NCBI GenBank assembly: GCA_008330645.1
Contig: VLTN01000041.1
Coordinates: 1-64,000, forward strand
Source of the DNA: Cafeteria roenbergensis
Taxonomy: Eukaryota > Sar > Bigyra > Bicosoecida > Cafeteriaceae
Direction of reading: 5' to 3'
Length of the DNA stretch: 64,000 nt
Shown here: one piece after another, positions 9,057-19,319 of the stretch
Layout: every line of letters starts with the position of its first letter
Numbering within the stretch: position 1 is the stretch's first letter
The notes under the pieces: generated by a model
Databases searched by the model: none
What the model saw: the letters and a program-made list of their open reading frames with translations, nothing else
Told to the model about the DNA's origin: nothing
Program-made: the position numbers and the translations under genes

Positions 9057-12000
9057 TCACGCTCGCAACTCTGCGGACTCGGGCCTGAGCGACGAGGGCA
9101 GGTTTGCCGGCTGGGCCCCGAGAAGGGACGCGGTATCGAGCATTGCTAGGATGCTTGGTGAGCGCTCCACCCCCTCCCTCACGAACTGGGCCGCCTCCAA
9201 GGGGTCCAGCGCGGCAAGAAGTAGCGGCCACGCGTGCAGGGCCGCTCCCGCCCACGCCGGTCCCCCGCAGGCCAGGACGGCGTCGGCGAGCGTGGAGTCA
9301 GGCGCGATGGCATCTGCCAGGCTGGCGCCCGACGCGGCGGCGGATTCGACGTGAACACGGGCGCGTTGGGTGGCAGCGTCCGCAGCCGCCGCGTAGCGGC
9401 GCGTCGCTGCCAGCAGGATGACAGCCGCCAGCTCGTCGTCGCGCAGCCTGCTGCCGGAGCCGCCCCCTCTGGCGACCAGGGCCCTTGCCTCGGCGTCCCA
9501 GAGGTGCACTGGCACGGGAGTGGCCCCGGGCGGCTCTGGCAGGCCGCTGAGCGGCAGCCGTCCGGCCGCTTGCCGACCTGGGCCAGAGGACGTCGTGGCG
9601 TCGAGCAGGCCGCACGCCAGCAAGAGGCTGCGCGCTCTGGTCATCGACACTGCGCGGGCAGGGCGAGGCGCCGGGGCCGAGTCGGGGCCGCCCAGCCGAA
9701 GCGCCGTGCCGTCTGCGCGGCGCTGGCGCGGAGAAGTCAGCGACTGGAACAGCCGCTTGCAGACCGCGCGCAGCGCAGCGTGGGCCATGGCGCGGAGCGA
9801 CCCCGCCCCCGAGTCGAGCAGCATCGCTGCACGGGGAAGCAGCGCTGCGACGGGGGCGGTGGCGTGCTCAGCGTCGGGTGGCTCAGCGGCGTTCCTGCGC
9901 GCCGCCGTGGCTCGCGGCCGCGCCTGCGTGGGCGGCGCCTCGTCCGCTGCGGCTGCGGCGAGCACGGACGCCGTCGCAGGCGTGGCGTCGGACGCCACTT
10001 CGCTCGCAGGGCCAGTGGCCGGCCCGGCCTCAGGCACAGCAAGCTCGGGCCGGGGCAGCCGGGTGGCGCCGCGGGGCCCAGAGCCCGCAGCTGGAAGGGC
10101 GCACTCGCCGTCTGCGGACTCGTAGAGGCGCCTCGGGAAGACGGCGGAGCCGGAGACCAGGTCGGCCGCTGCTGCAGGCCCAGAGGGGGGCAGGGCGCCG
10201 TCGGGATCGGCCGTGCGGGGCTCAGCCTCCTCTGCTTCTGTGGCTAGCTGCGCCGGGTGCAGCAGCGGGGTCGCAGGAGCGGCGCCGTGGCCACGCGCAG
10301 CAGCTGCATCGGACGCCGTGCCGTTGGCCAGGCGATCGACTGCCGTGTGGGGCGTGACGGTGGTCGCGTTGACGCGCCAGCGCGGCTCGGCGTCCAAGTC
10401 GTGAACCGCGAATCGGCCCGCCAGCCGGTGGCGGGCATCGTCGGGCGCCTGGGACGCTGCCGCCGCCGCTGCGGCCACCGCCGCGCGCGGAGCCCCACCC
10501 GGCGCTGTTCTGACTCCCCGCTGACCGCCCCACCCGCTCACCGAAGATGCTGCAAGCGCGGTTTCATCGCCACGCCTTGCCGAGCTGCCGGAGGCGGCTT
10601 CACCACGGCCGAGCCGCGGCCTCGCCCCACGAGTCCTGGACGGCGACCGGGAGAGGGACGGGAGCGACGCGGCAAAGCCCTCTGCCACGGCCGCAGTGCT
10701 TGCCGTGGCTTCGGCGGCGGCCTCGACGCGCGCCACTGCACCGCTGAGCGCCTCCAGGGCTGCCAGCCCGGCCTGGACCACTGCTTCGTCCCCGTGGAGC
10801 GCGTCCTCCTCGCCCTCCTCGCTCCCGCTCAGCCGCGCACTTGGTGCCGCTTCCGGGTCGACGTCGCCCCCCAGCGCATCACCGCCCGCGGCCTCCCCCT
10901 CCCCTGCCGGCCGGGCCTCTCGCGAGGTCCCTCTCCGCCCGCTCTGCTGGCGGGGCTGCCGGCGAGAGCGTCGCCGCTCTGCGTCCGCGCTCCTGCTGGC
11001 AGCTTGCAGCTCTGCCACCTCGCCAAGCCTGGCCTCCGCTGCCGCAACTGCGCCTGCGAGCTCTTCAGCCAGAGCCGGCGGGAGGCTCGTCGACCCTGCC
11101 GCGTCCGTGGCTGCGTCGGCGGCCGCCACCGCGGCACGCGCGACCTCGCCGCATGCAGCAGCCGCCTCGTTCGCCAGCCGTGCTTCCCGCCTGGCAGAGC
11201 TGAGGCGGGCAGCCAGCGACTGCACCGCCTCCAGCAACACCAGCGTGCCAGCAGAACCCTCGCGCCCCGCCGCGGCAGCAGCCCTGCCCCAGCGGGCAAC
11301 GTCGGCGGCGACACCAGCAAGGGCGGCGTGCGCAGCCCGGGCCGAGTCGGCGTCCACCTCTGCCGCGGCCCGCGCCTGCTGCAGGTCCCCCTTGGTCGAT
11401 CGCAGCTCTGATTCAAGCTCTGCCAGACGCGCCTCCATCCTAGCCGTCCCGTCCAAGTCGCCGCCGTCGCGCTCTGTGAGGCTTCGGCCTCGGGTCCGGG
11501 CTCGTGCGCCAGCCAGCTGGGGTCCGACCGCCACTGCTGCCTCGGCCGGCTGAATGACGGCATGGTGCGCCTGTCCCGCGCAGAACGACGAGGACCCAGC
11601 GCCCGAGCAGTCCGCTGAGGCGGACGCCCGGGGCGGCGAGCTTGGCAGCGGGAGGCGATACCGCTCCGGGGATGGGGAGGGCGACGGGCTGTCTTGCCGG
11701 GCCCCGTCGGGCGTGACGCTGCGCCGCCGCCCCCTCCACACCCTGCTGCGAGGCGAGGGGCTTCCCACGGTGCCTGGTCCCGACGGCCTGTCGGAGGGCG
11801 AAGGGGGGTGTTCTGCGACGGAGGAGACGCCCGAGACGCAGGCGGGAGTTGCGGCCCCGCTGCTGTGGCCCGGAAGCGGGTCGGAGGCTGCGCCCGTTGC
11901 CCCGGGAAGAGGCGGAGCCGCGGAAGACGACGGCGAGGAGCAGGACGACGCTGGCGGCGAGGAGGCGCCTTCACGAGCCGCGTACCCGTCGTGCGCCTCG

Positions 12001-15000
12001 CCGATGTCGGGGTTGCCAGTGCCAGTATCGGCAGCGCGGCCGCGCCTGGGAGCCCCGGCGTTGCCGCTCACTGCGGCAGTGACTGCCCCCCGCAGGTCCG
12101 CTGCGGACAGGCTTGCGCCCACGGGGTCGGCCGCCGGCGAGCCCAGCCCCGCCCCATCCGAGCCGTCCTGCTGGGAAGCCGGCTCGCGACTCGCTGCGTC
12201 TGCCTCCGGTGCGTTTGTTGGCTCGGCTGCTCCTCCTGCGCCTGGTGCCGCTGCTGCCTCGGCTTGCTCGGCGTCCGTCCCGAACCCTCTCCCGCTCGAC
12301 GGAAGCGCAGGCTCTGCCCGCCGCTGGGAGGGCCAGTCCGGGTGGTCCACCCCGAACGGAGCAAGGCTTGCGCCGTCCGCTGCAGCCCTCACCGCTGCTC
12401 TCCACTTTCGCTCTGCCAGCGCACTTCGCTCGCGCTCCTTCCTCAGCAGATCCGCGAACCGCGACGCCTGCCTCCGGGCTGCCGCTGCCTCCTCCTGAGC
12501 AGCCGACGTCTGCTTGCGGGCTTCTTCAAGCTTCCTCCGGGCCTCGGTCCGGGCGGCCACGGCGTTGATGGCGCGCTCAGTCGCGGCCGCAGCCGCCTCG
12601 CGAGCGGAGCGAGCCCCCCCTCTGCCCCGCAACGAACCACCCCGGCGCCGCCGAGGCTGCTCGCGCCCGGCCGGCCTGCGCCCAGGGCCCCAACCACCAG
12701 CCTCATCGTCGCTGGATGCCCCGCGCGCTGCAGCAGAGCCATGCTCCACCGCCCGCCCCTCGGCCTCCGCCGCCGTGTCCCTCGCCTCGCCCTGCGCGGC
12801 AGCCCGCCCCGTCGACGGCCGCGGGAGCTGCCTTCGCCTCGACTCTTCCCTCTCCTCCTCGTCCTGCTCCTCCAGCGCCTCCTCCAGCTCCTGCTCAGGG
12901 GCATCCGTGCGAGCCGCAGTCCTTGGCCGACCGTCCCTTCCGGCAGAGCTTCGACCCCCAGCCGCGCCTCTGCGGAGCGCCGCCATCGACGGAACCCGCA
13001 CGACGCCTGGCCTCGCCACCTCGAACGGGTCACTGCCCCGAGCCGACGCGCGAGGCAGAGTCGGCCGGCGGGCGACCTGCGATGTGCCCGCCTCCGAACC
13101 TTCCGCCTCGTGACCAGCGGAGGGCCGCGAGGCGCCTTGGGCGGGCGCGGCTGCTTGCTCCTCTGGGGGAAACGCGAAATTGGCACGCGGTCGCGGGGTC
13201 CCAGGGGACACCGCCCCCCGTGACGCAGCCGCCGCGGAGGCTGCCGCCGCCGCCGCCGCCCGGAGCCGCTTCAGCTCTGCCCTGGCTTCTGACAGCGCTG
13301 CATCGGACGCGCGTGCCGATGCCTGAAGCGTGGCTGACTGTCTGGCTGCCTCGCGGCCGGCGTCCTCCGCCGCCAGAGCCCTCTGCCGCTCACGGTCCAG
13401 CTGCGCCTTGGCCTCGGCCAGAGCCGCGGCCGCCGCGCGCGCCGCGCTGGAGACGACGTCCTCCGCCCCAGCGTCTGCCCCGCCCACCGTGCCGACGGAG
13501 CGTGCCGGCGCTCGAGCCGACAGGGCAGCCGCCCAGGCCGCCAGCACAGGGCGTCCCGCGACATTGTCGTGCGCGACCACGTCGCTCCCATCGCGGCCGC
13601 CGCCGTGTCTGCCCGAAGCGACGCCAGGGGCACCCCGCGAGCCCGGCGCCCGGAACACCAACGACCGGCGCGCGATGGCGGTCTCCGGGGCCTCGCCGTC
13701 CCCTCCCGCCGCGCCCGCTGCGACCGCGCCCTCCCTCCGCTCGCCGATGACCACGTCTACCCTGTCGCTCAAAGAGCCCCCCCTCCCGCCTGAGCGGGGC
13801 GCGGCCACGGGCATCTCAACAGTGACCACCAGCTCGAACGCACCGTCCGAGCCGGGTCCTGTGGCAGCTCGGATCCCCACAGCAGAGACCGCCTCCAAGC
13901 TCCACACAGACCGAGCCTTCCGCCCGCTCGGCCCGTGCGTCACGGGCGTCCCTTCGCGAGCACCAGAATCCTTCCCAGAATCCTTCCCAGCGGCCTCTGC
14001 CGGCCCGCCGCCTCGGGCTCCCGCAACCGCCACGGGGGCGGCGGCCGCAGCCCTCCACACCTGCAGCTCCCAGCCGTCCCCGGCTCTGCAGAGGCGCACC
14101 CACCGGGGCACCCAGGCCACACCGCTGGCAGAGCCGGCCCCAGCGGGGCCAGTTGCCGCGCCGCCGGCCTCGCCGCTGCCCCGCTGCGCCGCCGCTGCCT
14201 TAGTGCGCTGCAGCAGCGCCCCCTCCACCGGCCCAGCCAGCGCCGCTGCAGCCGCTTCAACCGCCATGGACGTCGCCCCCCGCCCAGCGGCCGCCGCTTC
14301 ATCCTCTGCATCGGTGTCGGAATCGGCAGAACCAGCCTTGGCGCGTGGCCCGGCGCCGCTGGCCCCGGCAGCAGTCGCAATTGCCCGGGCCCGGCGCTTC
14401 CTGCGCAGGGCGAGCTCAGCGCTGGCCTCCGCCGCCGCTGCGTCCGCGTCCGCCTCGGCTGCAGCCTGCGCTGCTGCCGCCGACCTGGCTGCAGCCGCCG
14501 CCCTGGCCTCCTCGGCCTCTCGCTCCGCGCCTGCCTGCCGTGAGGCCATGTCCGCAAGCGTGCTGTGAAGCGATTCAAGCTCAGCCTGCAAAGGTCCGAG
14601 CTCGGCCTTGGCGGCGTCGATCAGCCCAGCAAGCTCCCTCTGCCTCGCCGCTGCGGCGGCCTCCTCCGCCTCAGCCGTGCGTGTAGCGGCGGTGGCATGT
14701 GCCACCCTCTCGCGCGCCTGCTTGGTGGCCGCTTCCGCGGCCTCCGCGGCAGCCGCAGCCTCCTTCAGTTCGGCCTGCAGCGCCGCCAGCCGCAGCCTGC
14801 TCTCGCTCGTCGCGGCCTCCGCCTCCGCCTCCCTCGCCGCCTCGCGTCTGCGCGCCTCCTCGGCCCGGTCGGCGCTCGACCGCGCCTCCTCCAGCGCAGC
14901 CTGCAGCCGGGCTGTTCGCTCCTCCGCCGCCCGTGCGAGCGATTCGCTGTTGGCTGCGTTTCGCTCCACCTCCGCCTCAGCGGCCGCGGCCTTGGTCGTC

Positions 15001-18000
15001 AGCAGCTGCGCCCTGTGGCCCGCAGCCCGGGCTCGGTCCTCGGCCTCCGCCTGCTGGCGGCGCGCCACAGCCTCGGCCTGCTCTGCTGCGGCCGCTGCCT
15101 GCTCCGCCTCCGCCGCCGCGGCCTTGGACCTTGCCTCCCGGGCCCTGGCAGAGGCCGCAGCCGCCTCCGCAGCCGCTGCTCGCGCAAGGGCCTCGTCTGC
15201 CTCCTGCTCGACGCGGGCGACCCGCAACCGCGCTGCGACCTCAGAGGCGTTGACCGCCTCGCCCTGCGAATGCGGCGCTTCGGGTGCCACCACGCTCCTG
15301 GCTGTCGCCGGCGGCGCTGGGTGCGGCTCTGCATGACCAGGCTCTGCATGACCAGGCTCTGCATGACGAGGCTCTGCCGTTGCCTGAGGTCCACCGTGCC
15401 CCGTCGGCAGGGCCTGCTGGTCACGCGCTTCCGCCGCCGGCCCGCTGCCTTGCCAGAAGACGGGCGACGCGCCCCCAGACGCGGTGCTCGGCTGCCCGCT
15501 GGAGCGTGCCTCGCCACGCCCCTCCTCGTGGCCGGGGCGATGCGGCATCGGGCGCAGCGGCGAGAAGAGCGGGGTGCCCTCCCCGCTGCGTGAGGGCTCT
15601 GCTGGCAGCGGCCCACTGGCAGGGCCGACGTCACCGGCCGGGTCGGGAAATAGCGTGCGGGGCTTGGGGAGGTGCGGGTGGGAGTCCGCCGTGGGGGGGA
15701 GTGGCGGTGGGTTGGTGCCGCCGCGGGCTGTTGCCACGGAAGCGGCCGGCCGCTGCTCGACGCGCAGCGGAAGCCCTGGAGGCGAGCTGGAGCGGGAGCG
15801 GTGGCGCGACCCTGCCGGCGAGTGGGCGGCGGAGCTGCGGAGCGACCGCGGGGGCGTCCTGGACCCAGTGCTCCCTGCGGCACCGACCGATCGGGCGCTG
15901 ACCGTGGTGCGCCGCAGCCGACTGAGGGCGCGGAGGAGACCTGGGGAGGCGGCGGGCGCGGCTGCCGGCGCGGCGGTGGCCGGGGCCGCAGTGACAGCGG
16001 CGACGGACGCAGCCGCTGGCGCAGCGGGGTGCGGCGGAGGTCTCGACGCCGTCGCAGCGGATCGCGACGGCGTGGCGGGCGGGCCGACGCTTCCGGCCGG
16101 CTCAGCGGCGGGCACGGTTTCGTCGTGGGCGCTGGCTGCGGCGCTGGGTCGCTGGCCGTCACTGCCGCCGAGCACTGATGGCGTGGCCGGCGCAGTGACG
16201 GGCGGGCGGGAAGGTGACAGCCCGGCTGCACCGGCTGCACCGGCTGCACCTGCTAGTTGCGGCGGAGGCGGCTTTGCAGACCGCGGCGGCGGGGCTACTC
16301 GGCCGCCTCCGGGGAAGCCGTCAGCAGCGGCGCCATCTTCGTCGTCGCCTTCGACGCTGCCTGCGCCAGCTGTTGCCGCGGTCGGCTCCTGGACAGCCGC
16401 CGCGCTGCCCGCGCCGTCGAGCCGATCCGCTTGACACGCAGACGCGTCCGCATCGGCGCCTGACTCTCGCAGGCGCGCAATGATCGCACTGACGGCGGAC
16501 ACTGCGGCAGTAACCTCGGCGTCCATGCCGCGGCCGGTCGCGCCCGCGCCGCCCGCCGGCGAGGGGCCATCGTCATCGTCCGCGCTGTCCCGCCCTGCCA
16601 GCGGCAGAGCCAGCGCCAAGACTCGCTCCCAGCCCCGCACCGCCCCGGCGCCGGTGAGAGCCCGCCCCAGGCCCGCGGCGTCGGACTCGCCCAGACCCGC
16701 TTGCTCCATCAGCGACGCGGCGGAGACGCCGCCCGCCTCTGGCAGCGACGCGGAGGCAGCGGGGTCCAGAGCCCTGCACGCAAGCCTGGCGGCTGCCAGC
16801 GCGAGGCGGCGCCGCTTCGCGCCCGCGTCGGCAGCGACGTGATCAGCCCCGGGGCGGGCGTCGAGCGCGGCTGCAATGGCTGCAGGCACCGCGCTGGCCC
16901 CGGCGTCAGCGGCCGCTGCCCACGCCTCCTTGGCCGCCTCTCGCGCGGAACACGCCGCCTCGGGCGCGGCCGTGGCGCCCCCCCTTCCGACGCGAAAGCA
17001 GAAGGCGCCTCCTCGGCCGGCCGCCGCTCCGCCGTCCGCCCTGTCGCGGGAGAGCGCCCCAGACCAAGCCTGGGGCGGCGGCGCGGCTCGCATCGGCGCG
17101 GCCATTGCCAGAGCAAGCCACGCTGCCGCCGCCTGCCGTTGGTGTTCCGCTGGCGCCACAGGGCTGTCCGCCGCCCAGCCCCGCAGGAGCGACGGCTGGG
17201 CGCCGGGGGCGGAGCCGGGGGCGGAGCCGGGGGCGGAGCCGGCGGTTCCTGCCGTGGCCGGGGCAGCTTGGTCAGCGCTCTCTGCTGAGCGGCTTGCGCC
17301 GGAGAGCAGGCAGGAGGCGGCGCGGCGAATGGCCGCCCTGGCCTGAGGGGCCGCGCCATGTCCTGCCCCTGCCTCGGCAGAGGGCTCTGCTCCAGCGCGG
17401 GCTGCGGGGGCCTTGCCAGTGTGATGCAGCTGCGCCGCTTGCAGGGCGGTCAGCACGCAGGCGGAGCCGGCGGCGGCCGCAGGGGTCGGTGAGGCTGCGC
17501 CCTCCCCGCCCATCCCCGCGCCGTGGCCTGCGTCAGCCGGCGCCGCCGCCTCGGCCACAGCCTGCAGCAGCTGCACGGACGCCAGCTCTGCCGACGGCGC
17601 TGCGGTTGCCCAGGGCCCGACCGTTGAAGAGAGCAGGGCGCCGCCCGCGTCAGCCGCCGCTGAAGCGCCCAGCGCGGTGATTGCCAGCAGAGCGGCGCGC
17701 GCGGGGGCGGGGTGCCCTGGGGCGGCGGATATCGCGATCACAGCGGAGGCTGCGAGGGCTGAGCGGCGCCGAGAGGCCGCGGCTTCCTCCTCGCGCTGCT
17801 CGGTGAGCGTGCCGGCGTTGCTTGATGTTGGCAACCCCTGGGCCATTCGGCGTCGCTCAGTCCAGTGCCACGCGTGCGCTGGCCAGTAGAGCGAGGAGGC
17901 CTCAACGACAGTCCACGCAAGCAGCTCCAGTGCAGCGGAGGCTGCCGCCGCGGCTGCCTCGCCACGCGGAAATGCCTGGCACTGGAGTGCCGCAGCATCG

Positions 18001-18446
18001 GCTGCGTCCAGCACTGCATCCACGACGCGCGAGCCGCTAGCCGCGCGTGTCAGGCGCGAAGCAGCGACTGCGTCAAAAGACCCCGACGCTCCTCCGCGCT
18101 CTCGAGCCAAGCTCGCCCATTGCGCAACTCCCTTCAGCACCCGGCTACATGCAAGATGGAAGGCCAGAGGCGCGCTTGCGTTCCGCTCCAGGGCCGCGGC
18201 TGCAAGGGCTGCTGCGCTGCAGGCCGCCTCTACCGCCTCCTCGTCCACGGTCCCATCAGAGTCGCTAGCAGAATCGAGCACAGTCGCGAGGGTCTCGAAG
18301 CTTTGTTGCTGCTGCTGCCGGCGCAGGGCTGCAGTCGCGGCCTGCGGGGCGCTCGCGATAACAGCCACTAACGGCGCCAGGCCGCCTCTTGCTGTTGCCT
18401 CCAGTGCGCTGCGCCACTCGGACGCAGACATCGACACCTCGGCCAT
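9057..18446 (-). CDS. Giant Ala-rich coiled-coil protein with split PH-like domain
   Basis: A single open frame of about 3,129 residues. The first ~1,000 residues are Ala-rich helices with Ser/Pro spacers, perhaps an alpha-solenoid. Residues ~1,060-1,330 are a long Ala/Glu/Arg coiled coil, and more coiled coil follows near 1,650-1,740 and 2,000. At ~1,440-1,650 the order WVPRWVRL, WELQVW, VWSLEAVSAVGI, FELVVTVE, SLVFRAPG and LAAWAAALSA matches the strand order and closing Trp helix of a PH domain, interrupted by Gly/Lys/Ala-rich insertions. The C-terminus is helical (LDPLEAAQFVREGVERSPSI). Start: ATG at 18446 (MAEVSMSASEWRSAL) looks natural; ATG at 18662 would add 72 residues. A membrane- or cytoskeleton-linked scaffold is inference. 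It is head to head with another giant gene. Confidence 0.75.
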   Translation of the reverse strand: MAEVSMSASEWRSALEATARGGLAPLVAVIASAPQAATAALRRQQQQQSFETLATVLDSASDSDGTVDEEAVEAACSAAALAAAALERNASAPLAFHLACSRVLKGVAQWASLARERGGASGSFDAVAASRLTRAASGSRVVDAVLDAADAAALQCQAFPRGEAAAAAASAALELLAWTVVEASSLYWPAHAWHWTERRRMAQGLPTSSNAGTLTEQREEEAAASRRRSALAASAVIAISAAPGHPAPARAALLAITALGASAAADAGGALLSSTVGPWATAAPSAELASVQLLQAVAEAAAPADAGHGAGMGGEGAASPTPAAAAGSACVLTALQAAQLHHTGKAPAARAGAEPSAEAGAGHGAAPQARAAIRRAASCLLSGASRSAESADQAAPATAGTAGSAPGSAPGSAPGAQPSLLRGWAADSPVAPAEHQRQAAAAWLALAMAAPMRAAPPPQAWSGALSRDRADGGAAAGRGGAFCFRVGRGGATAAPEAACSAREAAKEAWAAAADAGASAVPAAIAAALDARPGADHVAADAGAKRRRLALAAARLACRALDPAASASLPEAGGVSAASLMEQAGLGESDAAGLGRALTGAGAVRGWERVLALALPLAGRDSADDDDGPSPAGGAGATGRGMDAEVTAAVSAVSAIIARLRESGADADASACQADRLDGAGSAAAVQEPTAATAGAGSVEGDDEDGAAADGFPGGGRVAPPPRSAKPPPPQLAGAAGAAGAAGLSPSRPPVTAPATPSVLGGSDGQRPSAAASAHDETVPAAEPAGSVGPPATPSRSAATASRPPPHPAAPAAASVAAVTAAPATAAPAAAPAASPGLLRALSRLRRTTVSARSVGAAGSTGSRTPPRSLRSSAAHSPAGSRHRSRSSSPPGLPLRVEQRPAASVATARGGTNPPPLPPTADSHPHLPKPRTLFPDPAGDVGPASGPLPAEPSRSGEGTPLFSPLRPMPHRPGHEEGRGEARSSGQPSTASGGASPVFWQGSGPAAEARDQQALPTGHGGPQATAEPRHAEPGHAEPGHAEPHPAPPATARSVVAPEAPHSQGEAVNASEVAARLRVARVEQEADEALARAAAAEAAAASARAREARSKAAAAEAEQAAAAAEQAEAVARRQQAEAEDRARAAGHRAQLLTTKAAAAEAEVERNAANSESLARAAEERTARLQAALEEARSSADRAEEARRREAAREAEAEAATSESRLRLAALQAELKEAAAAAEAAEAATKQARERVAHATAATRTAEAEEAAAAARQRELAGLIDAAKAELGPLQAELESLHSTLADMASRQAGAEREAEEARAAAAARSAAAAQAAAEADADAAAAEASAELALRRKRRARAIATAAGASGAGPRAKAGSADSDTDAEDEAAAAGRGATSMAVEAAAAALAGPVEGALLQRTKAAAAQRGSGEAGGAATGPAGAGSASGVAWVPRWVRLCRAGDGWELQVWRAAAAAPVAVAGARGGGPAEAAGKDSGKDSGAREGTPVTHGPSGRKARSVWSLEAVSAVGIRAATGPGSDGAFELVVTVEMPVAAPRSGGRGGSLSDRVDVVIGERREGAVAAGAAGGDGEAPETAIARRSLVFRAPGSRGAPGVASGRHGGGRDGSDVVAHDNVAGRPVLAAWAAALSARAPARSVGTVGGADAGAEDVVSSAARAAAAALAEAKAQLDRERQRALAAEDAGREAARQSATLQASARASDAALSEARAELKRLRAAAAAAASAAAASRGAVSPGTPRPRANFAFPPEEQAAAPAQGASRPSAGHEAEGSEAGTSQVARRPTLPRASARGSDPFEVARPGVVRVPSMAALRRGAAGGRSSAGRDGRPRTAARTDAPEQELEEALEEQDEEEREESRRRQLPRPSTGRAAAQGEARDTAAEAEGRAVEHGSAAARGASSDDEAGGWGPGRRPAGREQPRRRRGGSLRGRGGARSAREAAAAATERAINAVAARTEARRKLEEARKQTSAAQEEAAAARRQASRFADLLRKERERSALAERKWRAAVRAAADGASLAPFGVDHPDWPSQRRAEPALPSSGRGFGTDAEQAEAAAAPGAGGAAEPTNAPEADAASREPASQQDGSDGAGLGSPAADPVGASLSAADLRGAVTAAVSGNAGAPRRGRAADTGTGNPDIGEAHDGYAAREGASSPPASSCSSPSSSAAPPLPGATGAASDPLPGHSSGAATPACVSGVSSVAEHPPSPSDRPSGPGTVGSPSPRSRVWRGRRRSVTPDGARQDSPSPSPSPERYRLPLPSSPPRASASADCSGAGSSSFCAGQAHHAVIQPAEAAVAVGPQLAGARARTRGRSLTERDGGDLDGTARMEARLAELESELRSTKGDLQQARAAAEVDADSARAAHAALAGVAADVARWGRAAAAAGREGSAGTLVLLEAVQSLAARLSSARREARLANEAAAACGEVARAAVAAADAATDAAGSTSLPPALAEELAGAVAAAEARLGEVAELQAASRSADAERRRSRRQPRQQSGRRGTSREARPAGEGEAAGGDALGGDVDPEAAPSARLSGSEEGEEDALHGDEAVVQAGLAALEALSGAVARVEAAAEATASTAAVAEGFAASLPSLSRSPSRTRGARPRLGRGEAASGSSARRGDETALAASSVSGWGGQRGVRTAPGGAPRAAVAAAAAAASQAPDDARHRLAGRFAVHDLDAEPRWRVNATTVTPHTAVDRLANGTASDAAAARGHGAAPATPLLHPAQLATEAEEAEPRTADPDGALPPSGPAAAADLVSGSAVFPRRLYESADGECALPAAGSGPRGATRLPRPELAVPEAGPATGPASEVASDATPATASVLAAAAADEAPPTQARPRATAARRNAAEPPDAEHATAPVAALLPRAAMLLDSGAGSLRAMAHAALRAVCKRLFQSLTSPRQRRADGTALRLGGPDSAPAPRPARAVSMTRARSLLLACGLLDATTSSGPGRQAAGRLPLSGLPEPPGATPVPVHLWDAEARALVARGGGSGSRLRDDELAAVILLAATRRYAAAADAATQRARVHVESAAASGASLADAIAPDSTLADAVLACGGPAWAGAALHAWPLLLAALDPLEAAQFVREGVERSPSILAMLDTASLLGAQPANLPSSLRPESAELRA
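15331..15375 (-). repeat. 15-base tandem repeat, three copies
   Basis: Unit GCATGACCAGGCTCT (third copy with one change) inside the giant coiled-coil gene, encoding GHAEP repeats on the minus strand. Confidence 0.85.
17203..17238 (-). repeat. 12-base tandem repeat, three copies
   Basis: Unit CCGGGGGCGGAG repeated without change. On the minus strand it encodes a Gly-Ser-Ala-Pro repeat in the giant coiled-coil protein. Confidence 0.85.
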
Positions 18447-19319
18447 GGAAGGGGTGGCTGGGCTTGAGAATTCCCCCTCCTCCGACGCGAGAGCCTTCCC
18501 TGGGGCTTGGGGCGCAGTGACCGCAAGGCAGGCCCGGCTTGCGACCCACTCGGCGGCGGGCAGCTCTGCCTCCTTGGCAGGCACCCCAAACCCCCGAGAT
18601 CGCAGCGAGCCAAGGACCCCAGAGTGTGGCCAGCCCCTGTTTCTCGGCGCAGTGCACGCCATTACGAAGCTAGCTGGGTCACAAGGGCTGCCAGGCGGCG
18701 TTGTTGCTGCAGCCCGTTTGCCACACAGCCCGGGGCAGCGCAAGCGTGCCGGTGCCGCGCACACGCCCGCCGCTGAGCTAACAGTGCGCAAAAGTCATAC
18801 CACAACGTGTTGACAAGCGGGTGGAGGCCTAGCCTTCTCCTGGGAGGCTGCTCCCGGACCCGGCGCCGGGCGGGGCAGAGCCCACGCGCAGCGTCCCGTT
18901 TCCTTGGCCAGAGCCGCCACCACCGGGCGAGCCAGGGCGGTGCCAGGCCCGAGCGTCCGAGCCCTTGTCAGGGGGCTCCCCGGGCAAATCGTGAGCTGGG
19001 AACCCACCTTTCTGGGGCTGGCTGGCACTTGCGCGTGCGCGGGGTGGGCCTGCCTGTGGGCCCGTTTGCTGCGTCGCCGTTGCTCCAATCCCCCGCTGGC
19101 ACCCCCCGCGCACTGGGCCAAGCAGCGACCTGCCAGGTGTTCTGGCTCGGGATGTGGCATGCCAGGCCCTTCTGGCGCCGGGAGCGCGGGAGTGTCACGC
19201 CCACTGCAGCGCGCTCCTGCTGAATGCGCGTTGTTTTGCTCGTGGCCACTTGCAGGTGGGGCTCACCGCGCGCTCCAGCGTCGCAGCGGCGAGGCTTCAG
19301 GCCCGCTACGGCTCAAGAC
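18447..19319. promoter_or_regulatory. Divergent region between two giant genes
   Basis: About 870 bases between the preferred start codons of the two giant genes, probably holding both promoters and 5' UTRs. Longer N-termini (ATG at 18662 minus, ATG at 19224 plus) would narrow it to about 560 bases. No core-promoter motif was recognised. Confidence 0.4.
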
